A stretch of 64,000 nucleotides of DNA from an uncultured Bradyrhizobium sp. (GCF_936943645.1 NZ_CAKZJO010000106.1:38079-102078), one strand, 5' to 3'. Shown: positions 7,379 to 16,170, numbered from the stretch's first letter. Made by a program: numbers and translations. The notes: generated by a model not told the origin, from the sequence alone.

Positions 7379-7617
7379 GGCGCCTCGAACAGGTTCAACG
7401 CGACCGCTTCAGTTGGACCGGTTCACTACGGATGCGCCGTTCATCGCAGGGCCCGAAAAAGACCGCTTTTTCTCGTCACAGCTCCGTGTGCGTTTACCGT
7501 GGGTTGACCAATTGCGCGCTTCCTAGCTGCACGGCCAATTCCATCAGCGTGTGCGTGAACCTTTGAAACCCGGGCGCCTCTAACAAGAGGAACCCATCTC
7601 CCAGGAGAGCCCTGAGC

Positions 7618-7899
7618 ATGAAGAAGACTCTAGTTGCCGCCCTCACGGTTGCGACGGTCGCCGGTTCGCTGGTGACCGCCACTCCGTCCGCGAAGGCCCA
7701 TGACGGGATCGGCGCCGGCATCGCGGCCGGCCTGATCGGCGGCGCCATCGTCGGCGGCGCGATCGCGTCGAGCCGTCCGGCCTATGGCGGCCCGGTTTAC
7801 GTTGCCGAGCCCCCGCCGCCCGCGCCCTGCTACTGGCAGCGCCAGCGCTACTGGGACGGTTATGGCTGGGTCGTTCGCCCGGTTCGCGTCTGCTACTGA
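7618..7899 (+). CDS. Secreted glycine-zipper protein (copy 2)
   Basis: A 93-residue paralogue of the gene at 7055. The signal peptide (VTATPSAKAHD) is followed by the zipper GIAAGLIGGAIVGGAI, a Pro-rich linker (VAEPPPPAPC) and the C-terminal CYWQRQRYWDGYGWVVRP motif. It lacks most of the Tyr-rich central segment of copy 1, which suggests duplication and then loss or gain of that part. AGGAGA sits ahead of the ATG and a strong terminator follows at 7935. The role is unknown; an envelope-associated function is inferred from export and the zipper. Confidence 0.82.
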   Translation: MKKTLVAALTVATVAGSLVTATPSAKAHDGIGAGIAAGLIGGAIVGGAIASSRPAYGGPVYVAEPPPPAPCYWQRQRYWDGYGWVVRPVRVCY

Positions 7900-7934
7900 T
7901 CTGATCGCATGGCGCTCGCAAGCGCCGCGATCGA

Positions 7935-7970
7935 AGCCCGGCCGAGACCCTCGGCCGGGCTTTTTCTTTT
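7935..7970 (+). terminator. Rho-independent terminator
   Basis: AGCCCGGCCGA, a five-base loop, TCGGCCGGGCT and then TTTTTCTTTT: an 11-bp GC-rich stem followed by a T-rich run, 36 bases after the stop of the second glycine-zipper gene. It also abuts the 3' end of the convergent transglycosylase gene. Confidence 0.92.
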
Positions 7971-7980
7971 GCGACTTGCG

Positions 7981-9207
7981 CTATCGCGCCGCCTGGATCG
8001 AGCGCAGCACCTCTTCGCTCGGCCAGCAATCGACCTTGAGGCCAGCCGACTTCTGGTAAGCGCCGAGCGCAGCGCGCGTCTGCATGCCGGCCTTGCCGTC
8101 GATCTTGTCCTTGTAGAGCCCGGCGCGCGTCAGCCCGCGCTGCATGGTCTCGACATCCTTGGTACGCAGCTGCTTCGAGGTCGCCCAGGGCGTTGCGAAC
8201 GGCAACGGGCTCGTCATGCGATCGGCGAGGTGGCCGACGAACAGCACGTAGAGGTCGGAGAAATTGTATTCCTTGATAACGAAGTAGTTCTTCGTGGTCA
8301 GGAATGACGGGCCGTAGATGCCCTCCGGCTGCAGCAGCGAGGCCGGCTGCGCCTGTTCAGTGGCACTCAGCCTCGCGCCGCGCACGGGGACAAAACCTTC
8401 GCGCAACCACTGGCCGATCGGCTTCGTCACCTCGGGCACGCCATTGGTGCAATCGACCTTCGCCGGCGCCTGCACCTCGTAGGCCCAGCGCACGCCGCTC
8501 TGCCAGCCTTTGTTGACGAGCTGCTGCGCGGCGGAGGCCAGCGCATCCGGCACCGAGTGCCAGATGTCGATGCGGCCGTCGCCGTCGAAATCGACGCCGT
8601 GCTTGTAATATTCGGACGGCAGGAACTGCGTGAGCCCCGTCGCGCCCGCCCAGGACGAGCGCATGTCCTTGCGCGTCACCACGCCCTCGCCGAGGATTTT
8701 CAGCGCGAGGATGAACTCGGTGCGGTATTGATCCTTGCGCCGCCCGACATAGGCCTGCGTCGCCAGCACGCGGACGAGATCGTAAGGCAGCGTGTAGCGG
8801 CCGTAATCGGTCTCGCGGCCCCAGATCGCGAGCATCACGGTCGCCGGCACGCCGGACTTCCTTTCGATCTCGCCGAGCGGGCCACGATATTTCTGCAGCA
8901 GACGCTGCCCCTCGCCCGCAAGCCGCGCGATCGAGCTTTCCCTGACGTAGTCGGCCGGCACCTGCACGAACTCGGCCTGCGACGGCGCACCGGTCGCCGG
9001 CCGTCCGGGCAGGATCAGATCGGGCAGCTTGTAATCCGGCTCGAGCCCGCGCGTCTGTTGCTCGAACGTCGCCCGCGAGACGCCTTCGGCCTGCGCCTCC
9101 GGCCAGAGCGAGCCGATGAATTGCGTGAAGGCGGCGTCTGCGGCGCGGGCGCACGAACAGCCACAGGTGACCACGATCACCGCAGCGATGAGCGCCCGCC
9201 GCATCAT
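7981..9207 (-). CDS. MltB-type lytic murein transglycosylase with PG-binding domain
   Basis: A 408-residue periplasmic enzyme that cleaves the glycan strands of peptidoglycan to leave 1,6-anhydro-muramic ends. The signal peptide is cleaved near ARAAD. The SLT_2 (MltB) catalytic domain carries the acid Glu in GRETDYG, then WAGATGLTQFLPSEYYKHGVDFDGDGR with the usual Asp-rich loop. The C-terminal peptidoglycan-binding repeat is RTKDVETMQRGLTRAGLYKD...KAGMQTRAALGAYQ. It follows ettA by four bases, so translation is probably coupled. The alternative start at 9204 makes no difference to function. Confidence 0.92.
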   Translation of the reverse strand: MMRRALIAAVIVVTCGCSCARAADAAFTQFIGSLWPEAQAEGVSRATFEQQTRGLEPDYKLPDLILPGRPATGAPSQAEFVQVPADYVRESSIARLAGEGQRLLQKYRGPLGEIERKSGVPATVMLAIWGRETDYGRYTLPYDLVRVLATQAYVGRRKDQYRTEFILALKILGEGVVTRKDMRSSWAGATGLTQFLPSEYYKHGVDFDGDGRIDIWHSVPDALASAAQQLVNKGWQSGVRWAYEVQAPAKVDCTNGVPEVTKPIGQWLREGFVPVRGARLSATEQAQPASLLQPEGIYGPSFLTTKNYFVIKEYNFSDLYVLFVGHLADRMTSPLPFATPWATSKQLRTKDVETMQRGLTRAGLYKDKIDGKAGMQTRAALGAYQKSAGLKVDCWPSEEVLRSIQAAR

Positions 9208-9211
9208 GCCG

Positions 9212-10861
9212 TCACCGCGTCAGCTTCTTGTACTTCACGCGGTGCGGGATGATGCTGTCCTGGCCGAGCCGGCGCATCTTGTCCTTCTCGTAGTCCTGGA
9301 AGTTGCCTTCGAACCATTCGACGTGGCTGTCGCCTTCGAAGGCCAGGATGTGGGTCGCGATGCGATCGAGGAACCAGCGATCATGGCTGATGATGACGGC
9401 GCAGCCGGCAAAATCCTCCAGCGCCTCTTCGAGCGCGCGCAGCGTGTCGACGTCGAGGTCGTTGGTCGGTTCGTCGAGCAGCAGGACGTTCGAACCCGAC
9501 TTCAGCATCTTGGCGAGATGCACGCGGTTGCGTTCACCGCCCGAGAGCGCGCCGACCTTCTTCTGCTGGTCCGCGCCCTTGAAGTTGAACGACGAGCAAT
9601 AGCCGCGCGAGTTCACTTCCTTCTTGCCGAGCAGGATCAGCTCGTTGCCGCCGGAGATTTCCTCCCACACGGTCTTCTTGCCGTCGAGCGCGTCGCGCGA
9701 CTGGTCGACATAGCCGAGATGCACGGTCTCACCGACCGTGATGGTGCCTGAATCCGGCTTCTCCTGGCCCGTGATCATCCTGAACAACGTGGTCTTGCCG
9801 GCGCCGTTGGGACCGATCACGCCGACGATGCCGCCGGGCGGCAGCTTGAAGGTGAGATTGTCGATCAGGAGGCGATCGCCGAAGCCTTTGCTGAGCCCCT
9901 CGAAATCGACCACGTTGGCGCCGAGCCGCTCGGCGACCGGAATGATGATCTGCGCAGTCTGGGTCTGCTTCTCGCTCGCCTGCTTGAGCAGCTCCTCGTA
10001 GCGCTGGTAGCGCGCCTTCGACTTGGCCTGACGCGCCTTCGGCGACGAGGCGACCCACTCCTGCTCGCGAGCCAACGTCTTCTGGTGCGCGGCGTCCTCG
10101 CGCCCCTCCTGCTCCAGCCGCTTCTGCTTCTGCACCAGCCAGGACGAGTAATTGCCCTCGTAGGGGATGCCGCGGCCGCGATCGAGCTCGAGGATCCAGC
10201 CCGTGACGTTGTCGAGGAAGTAGCGGTCGTGGGTCACGATCAGGATCGCGCCGGGATAGTTGCGCAAATGGCCTTCGAGCCAGGACACGGATTCGGCGTC
10301 GAGATGGTTGGTCGGCTCGTCCAGCAGTAGCAGTTCGGGCTGGTCCAGCAGCAGCCGGCACAGCGCGACACGGCGGCGCTCACCGCCCGAGAGCTTGCTG
10401 ACGTCGGCATCGTCGGGCGGGCAGCGCAGCGCGTCCATGGCCTGGTCGACCTTGCTGTCGAGATCCCAGAGGCCCTGGGCCTCGATCTCGTCCTGCAGCT
10501 TGGTCATCTCGTCGGCGGTCTCTTCCGAATAGTTGACCGCGAGCTCGTTGTAGCGGTCGAGGATCGCTTTCTGCTTGGCGACGCCCTGCATGACGTTGTC
10601 GCGCACGGAGAGCTTGGGGTCGAGCTGCGGCTCCTGCTCGAGATAGCCGACGCGGGCACCTTCGGCGACCCAGGCCTCGCCGGTGTATTCCTTGTCGAGG
10701 CCGGCCATGATCTTGAGCAGGGTCGACTTACCCGAGCCGTTGACGCCGAGCACGCCGATCTTGGCGTCCGGATAGAAAGACAGGTGGATGTTATCGAGCA
10801 CCTTGCGGGTCGGGTAGCTCTTGGTCAGGCCCTGCATGAAATAGATGAACTGGCGCGCCAT
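9212..10861 (-). CDS. ettA: Energy-dependent translational throttle ABC-F protein EttA
   Basis: A 549-residue ABC-F protein, close to the ~555 usual for EttA. It binds the ribosomal E site and gates the first elongation step according to the ATP/ADP ratio. Domain 1: Walker A GVNGSGKST and signature LSGGERRRVAL. A charged linker with AREQEWVASSPKARQAKSKAR connects to domain 2: Walker A GPNGAGKTT and signature LSGGERNRVHL. Each domain has LLLDEPTN. There is no membrane segment. ATG 10861 (MARQFIYFMQGLTKSYP) fits the family start; the frame is open upstream but not conserved-looking. mltB follows four bases later. Confidence 0.96.
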   Translation of the reverse strand: MARQFIYFMQGLTKSYPTRKVLDNIHLSFYPDAKIGVLGVNGSGKSTLLKIMAGLDKEYTGEAWVAEGARVGYLEQEPQLDPKLSVRDNVMQGVAKQKAILDRYNELAVNYSEETADEMTKLQDEIEAQGLWDLDSKVDQAMDALRCPPDDADVSKLSGGERRRVALCRLLLDQPELLLLDEPTNHLDAESVSWLEGHLRNYPGAILIVTHDRYFLDNVTGWILELDRGRGIPYEGNYSSWLVQKQKRLEQEGREDAAHQKTLAREQEWVASSPKARQAKSKARYQRYEELLKQASEKQTQTAQIIIPVAERLGANVVDFEGLSKGFGDRLLIDNLTFKLPPGGIVGVIGPNGAGKTTLFRMITGQEKPDSGTITVGETVHLGYVDQSRDALDGKKTVWEEISGGNELILLGKKEVNSRGYCSSFNFKGADQQKKVGALSGGERNRVHLAKMLKSGSNVLLLDEPTNDLDVDTLRALEEALEDFAGCAVIISHDRWFLDRIATHILAFEGDSHVEWFEGNFQDYEKDKMRRLGQDSIIPHRVKYKKLTR

Positions 10862-11095
10862 CGGTCCCGAAAACCTTCGATTTGAGGAAATTTGCTTCGC
10901 CGCCGATGTAGCGATCCCGCCCCCAAAGGGCAACGTTTTCCCTCCGTTCACCACGGATGAATACGGGACGGACACCATCCGGCCACCGATCCGGACAATT
11001 GAAACCATCTTTTAATCAATCAGGCCGAATGCTCGGTCTCGCGCGGCAACAGCGCCACCCGCTCAGAAGGAACGGGAGCACAGCGAGACAGCGTC

Positions 11096-11311
11096 ATGGC
11101 TCTGATCGAGACCCATTCCCTTCCTGTTCCGGCAGAAGCCGGCGGCACCTCCGCGCTCCTCTCGGAGATCAAGGGCTTCTGGAGGGGCTTCTTCGCCACC
11201 GCCTTCAACCCCTACCGGCCCGAGCTGCACTACATGCGCGGCCCCGGCCCCGCCTGGCGCGCCAAGCACGGCATGGATGCGCCGATCCGGCTGAAGCCCC
11301 GCGATCTCTGA
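11096..11311 (+). CDS. Small conserved hypothetical protein
   Basis: A 71-residue, soluble-looking protein: MALIETHSLPVPAEAGGTSA, then a short helix with LLSEIKGFWRGFFATAFNPY, then YMRGPGPAWRAKHGMDAPIR. Aromatics cluster in the middle and several Pro/Arg residues near the end. No domain is recognised. The ATG at 11096 follows a GGAACGGGAG stretch. It is divergent from ettA, and the hydroxyacid dehydrogenase gene follows 130 bases later on the same strand. Confidence 0.65.
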   Translation: MALIETHSLPVPAEAGGTSALLSEIKGFWRGFFATAFNPYRPELHYMRGPGPAWRAKHGMDAPIRLKPRDL

Positions 11312-11442
11312 TCCCCTCCCCGCTATCGGATTTTTGAAGACGCGAGCTGCTTGCGCGCTGGCGCGATTGCGCGCAACCATGGCCTAGGTTCCGACGATGG
11401 CGCTCGCCTGGCGCCCTCACCTCTCGCCATGGATGAACGCTG

Positions 11443-12405
11443 ATGAGCCGGCTGCGCTGCGCAATTCTCGACGACTATTTCAACCTCGCCCTCGACGTCG
11501 CCGACTGGCAGAAACTGTCCGACCGCGCCGACGTCACCGTGTTCAGCCATCCCTTCGCCTCCGAGCAGGCCGCCGCCAGCGCGCTGGCCGACTTCGAGAT
11601 CATCTGTGCGATGCGCGAGCGCACCGCATTCCCGAAGAGCCTGTTCGACAAGCTTCCCAAGCTGAAGCTGCTCTTGACCTCCGGCATGCGCAACGCCGCC
11701 ATCGACATGGACGCCGCCAAGGGACGCAGCATCGTCGTCGGCGGCACGCAATATTCCCGCGATCCCACCGCGCCCCTGACCATGGGCCTGATCCTGGAGC
11801 TGACCCGCGGCATCGGCCGCGAGAACGCGCGCATGCATGCCGGCGAGCCCTGGCAGACCTTTGCCGGCGTCGAGATCGAAGGGCTCACGCTCGGCGTCCT
11901 CGGGCTCGGCAAGCTCGGCAGCAAGATGGCCGGGATCGCGAAGGCGTTCGGCATGAACGTGATCGCCTGGAGCCCGAACCTGACGCCGGAGAAGTGCGCG
12001 GCGGCCGGCGTCGGCTACGCCACCAAGGAAGAGCTGTTCGCCAAGGCCGACATCATCACCATCCATGTGGTGCTGAGCGAGCGCTCGCGCGGGCTGGTTG
12101 GCCGCGATGATCTGGCGCGGATGAAGCCGACGGCGTTCCTCGTCAACACCGCGCGCGGACCAATTGTCGACGAGGCGGCGCTGCTGGAGGCCTTGCAACA
12201 GCGCAGAATCGCGGGCGCCGGCATCGACGTGTTCGCGGTCGAGCCGCTGCCGGTCGACCATCCCTTCCGCAAGCTCGACAATCTCGTGCTGACGCCGCAT
12301 CTCGGCTACGCCACTCGGGATGGCCTTGGCATCCATTACGGCCAGATGGTCGAGGCAATCGATGCCTTCACCCGGGGCGGCGAGCTGCCGCGCAAGCTGG
12401 CCTGA
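11443..12405 (+). CDS. D-2-hydroxyacid dehydrogenase family protein
   Basis: A 320-residue NAD-dependent D-2-hydroxyacid dehydrogenase that interconverts 2-keto acids and D-hydroxy acids. The Rossmann dinucleotide motif is LGVLGLGKLGSKMAGIAKAF. The catalytic Arg lies in VNTARGPIVDEAAL, the Glu in GIDVFAVEPLP, and the His in VLTPHLGYATRD. The order and spacing follow the phosphoglycerate/formate dehydrogenase superfamily, but the substrate cannot be told. The start ATG (MSRLRCAILDDYFNLALDV) is the usual family start. A terminator shared with the convergent L,D-transpeptidase gene follows. Confidence 0.92.
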   Translation: MSRLRCAILDDYFNLALDVADWQKLSDRADVTVFSHPFASEQAAASALADFEIICAMRERTAFPKSLFDKLPKLKLLLTSGMRNAAIDMDAAKGRSIVVGGTQYSRDPTAPLTMGLILELTRGIGRENARMHAGEPWQTFAGVEIEGLTLGVLGLGKLGSKMAGIAKAFGMNVIAWSPNLTPEKCAAAGVGYATKEELFAKADIITIHVVLSERSRGLVGRDDLARMKPTAFLVNTARGPIVDEAALLEALQQRRIAGAGIDVFAVEPLPVDHPFRKLDNLVLTPHLGYATRDGLGIHYGQMVEAIDAFTRGGELPRKLA

Positions 12406-12410
12406 AACGA

Positions 12411-12439
12411 CGAAGGGCGCGCCGACGGCACGCCCTTCG
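12411..12439. terminator. Bidirectional hairpin terminator
   Basis: CGAAGGGCG, an 11-base loop region (itself able to pair GCC with GGC), then CGCCCTTCG. It sits between the converging stop codons of the dehydrogenase (12405) and the L,D-transpeptidase (12463). AATTTGATCT follows on the plus side; there is no long U-tract. Confidence 0.7.
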
Positions 12440-12462
12440 CAATTTGATCTGGTTCGAAGCGC

Positions 12463-13677
12463 TTAGCGCACGGTGACCGGTGCGGGCAGCGGCGGCACCA
12501 CGGTCGGCTGCGTGCCCGGAACAGGGCCAGCCTGCGCGGCCATCGGAGCCGGACCAGGGGCAGCAGCACCAGGCGTCGGCGCAGCGGAGGCGGTCGCCGT
12601 TCCCGGCGGTGGGCCACCCGGCAGCACGACCACGCGGGTGCCGACCTTGACGCGATCGAACAGGTCCGAGACGTCCTCGTTCAGCATGCCGATACAGCCG
12701 GACGAGACGAACTTGCCGATCGTCGAGGGCTGGTTGGTGCCGTGGATGCGGTACACGGTCGAGCCGAGATACATCGCGCGGGCGCCGAGCGGATTGCCGG
12801 GACCGCCGGCCATGAAGCGCGGCAGATAGGGCTGGCGCTCAATCATCTCGGTCGGCGGATGCCAATCCGGCCACTCGGCCTTGCGGGTGATCTTCTGCAC
12901 GCCGGTCCAGGTGAAGCCGTCGCGGCCGACGCGGACGCCGTAGCGGATCGCACGGCCGCCGCCGAGCACGTAATAGAGGTAGGTGTTGGGCGTATCGACC
13001 ACGAGGGTGCCGGCGGGCTCCTTGGTCTGGAACGAGACCTCCTGACGGCGCAGGTTGGGTGCGAGCTGCGCCGGGGCAGCATCGGGCTGCTCCTCGGGCG
13101 GCAGCGAGGCGACCGTCATCGGCCGGCCATCGGCGCCGACCGGCGGCTGCCCGGCCTGGACCGTTCCGGTCGCGGCGGGACCACCGACGGCTTCCGGCGG
13201 ACGCATGCCGTCACCGGCGGGGGCCTGGCCCTGCTGGCCCGGGCGATTGGCATAGATCACCGGCGGCGGACCGGCGGGACGGCCGTAGCGGGGATCGTCC
13301 GGCGACATCACCGGACCCTGCGGCGGCGCGGCCGAATAGACCGGCGGCGCGCCCGCGGGGCGGCCATAACGCGGATCGTCCGGCGACATCACCGGCCCCT
13401 GCGGCGGGGCCGCCGAGTAGACCGGCGGCGCGCCCGCGGGGCGGCCATAGCGCGGATCATCGGCCGGACCGGGCGGCGGCAGCGAGGCCTGCGGCATCGC
13501 GTCGTCCTCGTCATCCAGCGCGTCGAAATTCGGCGCGCGGTCGCCGGGCCGGTATTCGGCCGGGGCACCGTAGCTCGGTGCCTGCTGGACCGGATAGCTC
13601 TGAGCCTGCGCGAGCGAGGTTCCCGCCGCAGCGACTGTTGCGGCAGCGCATATCGTCAGAAAATGTTTGATCATCAT
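12463..13677 (-). CDS. L,D-transpeptidase (YkuD) with Pro-rich repeat region
   Basis: A 404-residue cell-wall enzyme forming 3-3 peptidoglycan cross-links or attaching proteins. The signal peptide (MMIKHFLTICAAATVAAAGTSLAQAQ) is followed by a disordered Pro/Gly-rich region with three tandem copies of a 27-residue unit (core DDPRYGRPAG). The YkuD domain follows (GTLVVDTPNTYLYYVLG...), with the catalytic His in YRIHGTNQPSTIGK and Cys in SSGCIGMLNEDVSDLFD. The tail is Pro/Ala rich. A shorter paralogue with almost the same catalytic domain lies at 43095. The site CIGML differs from CIRLT in the paralogue. Confidence 0.92.
   Translation of the reverse strand: MMIKHFLTICAAATVAAAGTSLAQAQSYPVQQAPSYGAPAEYRPGDRAPNFDALDDEDDAMPQASLPPPGPADDPRYGRPAGAPPVYSAAPPQGPVMSPDDPRYGRPAGAPPVYSAAPPQGPVMSPDDPRYGRPAGPPPVIYANRPGQQGQAPAGDGMRPPEAVGGPAATGTVQAGQPPVGADGRPMTVASLPPEEQPDAAPAQLAPNLRRQEVSFQTKEPAGTLVVDTPNTYLYYVLGGGRAIRYGVRVGRDGFTWTGVQKITRKAEWPDWHPPTEMIERQPYLPRFMAGGPGNPLGARAMYLGSTVYRIHGTNQPSTIGKFVSSGCIGMLNEDVSDLFDRVKVGTRVVVLPGGPPPGTATASAAPTPGAAAPGPAPMAAQAGPVPGTQPTVVPPLPAPVTVR
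13260..13463. repeat. 81-bp tandem repeat inside the L,D-transpeptidase gene
   Basis: Units beginning CCGGCGGCG start at 13260, 13341 and 13422, an exact 81-bp period; the third is truncated at about 13463. The middle and outer units are nearly identical at DNA level. The unit encodes 27 residues, so copy-number change stays in frame and would only alter the length of the flexible linker. Confidence 0.88.
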
Positions 13678-14043
13678 CGCTCTTGTATAGTCCCCGGGCC
13701 CGTCAGGACCGTTAACGGCCAGATGGCCGAAGATAGCGGCACATTCAAGACATATCAGGCTTATTTGCGCCGGATTTGCCGATTTGTGATCCGCAAGACT
13801 ACCGTTGCCCCGTTGCATCACGGGGCGGAAATCGCATGGCACCGTGAATTGCCCGGCACATCCGCCCCGAATTTAAGGGAACGGGTCGGAATCGTTGCGG
13901 TATGTTCGAATCAGCCTGATTCGCCACAGCTTTGAGCTTCGATCCCCGCGTGGCGAACGCGGCAAACAGTACCGTCACCGCGTTCAGATGGCTCATGGGC
14001 TCTGGCACCCCACTCTGCCGGGGCGGAAATTCGTAATCCCTCG
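13678..14043. other. Intergenic divergent promoter region with a 17-bp palindrome
   Basis: 366 bp between two divergent genes. No ORF in it looks like a gene. A perfect dyad, CGAATCAGCCTGATTCG, occupies 13907-13923, about 120 bp before the gene at 14044, and could be an operator. The rest shows no recognisable motif. Confidence 0.5.
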
Positions 14044-14808
14044 ATGCTTCCCGGCTTTCGCTTCCTGTTTGCCGCGATCCTGCTGTCAACCTCCATCCTG
14101 GTGTTCGGCCTGGGCGCCGCCGCGCTCCTGCGCGCGAGCCATGAGCAGTATGCCAGCAATCCTCCCTCCTGGCGGAACGGCCCGCAGGAGCAGATGTTCG
14201 CGCAGGCGCCCGAGCCTGCCCCGCCGGTGCTCGCGGTCCTTCGCGCCGAGCCGGAGGTCACGGCCGAGCCCGAGCCGTCGCTGCGCGACCAGGTGCCGAC
14301 CATCGGATTGCCCGAGCAGGTGGCCGCGCTGACGACCGAGACCGAGGTTCAGCCGCAACCCACGGCGCCCGCGACGGACGCCGCGGCCGCCGAACCGGCC
14401 AAGGACGCGACCGCGACGGAGGCCGCTGCTCCAACGCCCGCTGACACGCTCACTCCCGCCGATACGACGGCGTCGATCCCCGAAGCCAAGCCCGATCTGA
14501 CGCCTGCCGTTGTCGCCACCGCAGAGCCGGCACCGGCTGATCCGGCCCTGGCCGCCTCGGCGCTCGAAATCGCCTCCGCCAAGCTGGCCGCCTTGAACGC
14601 GCCGGCGACGACGGCCGTGAAGGACCCGCCGGCGAAGGCCAAGCCGGAGATCAAGGCAGACGATAAGGCGACCAAGCGCAGGGCCAAGGCGAAGAAGCGG
14701 CACCGTGTGGTGCGGCGTCCGCCGCCTCAGCAGTTGCAGCAGCAGCTCGATCCGTTTGGGCAGCAGCAGACGTTTGCGACGACGACGGCCATGAGGCCGC
14801 GCCAGTAG
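14044..14808 (+). CDS. Membrane-anchored Pro/Ala/Glu-rich protein of unknown function
   Basis: A 254-residue protein. A single N-terminal helix (RFLFAAILLSTSILVFGLGAAALL) anchors a long low-complexity periplasmic region rich in Ala, Pro, Glu and Thr (residues ~60-200). A basic segment (KRRAKAKKRHRVVRRPPPQQ) and a Gln-rich stretch (QQLQQQLDPFGQQQTF) follow. The composition resembles envelope-spanning linker proteins, but no domain is recognised. Its stop is one base from the sulfurtransferase stop on the other strand, so the pair is convergent. Confidence 0.72.
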   Translation: MLPGFRFLFAAILLSTSILVFGLGAAALLRASHEQYASNPPSWRNGPQEQMFAQAPEPAPPVLAVLRAEPEVTAEPEPSLRDQVPTIGLPEQVAALTTETEVQPQPTAPATDAAAAEPAKDATATEAAAPTPADTLTPADTTASIPEAKPDLTPAVVATAEPAPADPALAASALEIASAKLAALNAPATTAVKDPPAKAKPEIKADDKATKRRAKAKKRHRVVRRPPPQQLQQQLDPFGQQQTFATTTAMRPRQ

Positions 14809-14809
14809 C

Positions 14810-15661
14810 CTACGCCGGCCCGGTCGCGATGGCCGGGCCTTTTTCCTGGCCCCATTCCGACCACGAGCCGTCATAGAGCGCGGTGTCGGTGATCCCCAAG
14901 CGATACAGCGCGAGCGTCAGCACGCCGGCCGACACGCCCGAGCCGCAGCTCGTCACGATCGGCGCATCCAGCTTGACGCCGGCATTGGTGAAGGCGGCGC
15001 GCAGGTCATCGAGCGGCTTCATCTCGCCGGTCCCGGCGTCGAACAGGAGATTGTAGGGCACGTTGCGGGCGCCGGGAATGTGGCCGGAGCGGATGCCCGC
15101 ACGCGGCTCGGGCGCACGGCCCTCGAAGCGGTCGGCGGCGCGGGCGTCGATCACCTGCTCGGTCCTGCTTTCGACATTGGCGATGAGCTGCTGCATGCTG
15201 CGCACGCGCTTCGCATCGAAGCTGGCCTTGAATGTCGCAGCCTTCGGCTTCACCTCGCCGCTTTCAACGGGCCGCCCCTCGGCGCGCCACTTCTTCAAGC
15301 CGCCGTTGAGGATGCGCACATTGCCGTGGCCGAACGCCAGGAACATCCACCACGCGCGGGGCGCGGCGACCCAGCCGCCGGAATCGTAGAGCACGACGGT
15401 GTCGGCGTTGGAGATGCCGAGACCACCGATGTCGCGACCGAACTGCTCGGCGCTCGGATACATGTGCGGCAACGGGTTGGAATGATCCGACACCGCGTCG
15501 ACATCGAAGAACACAGCACCCGGCAGATGCGCGGCGAGATAGTCGTCCTTCGGCAGCGGCAGCACGCCCGGCAGCTTGAAGCTGGCGTCGAGGATCTTGA
15601 CGTTGGCATCGCCCATGTGGGCGGCGAGCCATTCGGTGGAGACGAGGGGGTCGGTGGTCAT
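14810..15661 (-). CDS. sseA: 3-mercaptopyruvate sulfurtransferase
   Basis: A 283-residue tandem rhodanese that transfers sulfur from 3-mercaptopyruvate to thiol acceptors or cyanide. The N-terminal inactive rhodanese domain (DPLVSTEWLAAHMGDANVKI) is followed by the catalytic one with DARAADRFEGRAPEPRAGIRSGHIPGARNVPY and the active-site loop CGSGVSA. The Gly-Ser-Gly-Val-type loop (rather than CRKG) indicates the mercaptopyruvate type. The ATG at 15661 is the natural start. The single-domain rhodanese gene lies just upstream on the same strand, with a short palindrome between. Confidence 0.93.
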   Translation of the reverse strand: MTTDPLVSTEWLAAHMGDANVKILDASFKLPGVLPLPKDDYLAAHLPGAVFFDVDAVSDHSNPLPHMYPSAEQFGRDIGGLGISNADTVVLYDSGGWVAAPRAWWMFLAFGHGNVRILNGGLKKWRAEGRPVESGEVKPKAATFKASFDAKRVRSMQQLIANVESRTEQVIDARAADRFEGRAPEPRAGIRSGHIPGARNVPYNLLFDAGTGEMKPLDDLRAAFTNAGVKLDAPIVTSCGSGVSAGVLTLALYRLGITDTALYDGSWSEWGQEKGPAIATGPA

Positions 15662-15679
15662 GCTTCTGTACTCTCCAGT

Positions 15680-15754
15680 CGTCATGGCCGGGCTTGACCC
15701 GGCCATCCATCCTTCTTGAAATGATGGACACGCGGGTCAAGCCCGCGTGTGACA
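15680..15754. repeat. Palindromic repeat, GTCATGGCCGGGCTTGACCCGG family
   Basis: GTCATGGCCGGGCTTGACCC and the complementary GGGTCAAGCCCGCGTGTGAC pair across a short centre. A second copy with the same GGGCTTGACCC core is at 39923-40008, in both cases next to stop or start codons of unrelated genes. Confidence 0.7.
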
Positions 15755-15756
15755 GG

Positions 15757-16170
15757 TTAGCCCTTCTTCTTCGGCTCCCACTTCTCCGTCGCGCCGCCGG
15801 CGTCGCGCCAGGCGGCGTAGCCGCCGGCGATGTGGGCGACGGGCTTAAGGCCCATATCCTGCGCGGTCTTGGCCGCGAGGGCGGAGCGCAGGCCGCCGGC
15901 GCAGTGGAAGACGAACTTCTTGTCCTCCTGGAAGATCGGCTTGGCGTAGGGGCTCTGCGGATCGATCCAGAACTCGAGCATGCCGCGGGTGCAGGCGAAC
16001 GCGCCCGGGATGCGGCCGTCACGCTCGATCTCGCGGGGATCGCGGATGTCGACGATGACGACGTCGCCGTTCCCCGAGATCTCGATGGCGTCCTTGGCGG
16101 TGAGCGTCTCGATCTCGGCATTGGCCTCGTCGATCAGCGCCTTGATGCCGCGGGTGATGTTCTGGGGCAT
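15757..16170 (-). CDS. Single-domain rhodanese-like protein
   Basis: A 137-residue rhodanese-fold protein. Its N-terminal helix is MPQNITRGIKALIDEANAEI. The rhodanese signature strand GDVVIVDIRDPREIERDGRI precedes GAFACTRGMLEFWI, and the active-site loop is VFHCAGGLRSALAAKT with the catalytic Cys. The CAGGLR loop has a small, uncharged first half, unlike the CRxG loops of thiosulfate rhodaneses, so its acceptor may differ. The product could be sulfur carrier or detoxification related. It lies upstream of sseA and is probably co-transcribed. Confidence 0.88.
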   Translation of the reverse strand: MPQNITRGIKALIDEANAEIETLTAKDAIEISGNGDVVIVDIRDPREIERDGRIPGAFACTRGMLEFWIDPQSPYAKPIFQEDKKFVFHCAGGLRSALAAKTAQDMGLKPVAHIAGGYAAWRDAGGATEKWEPKKKG

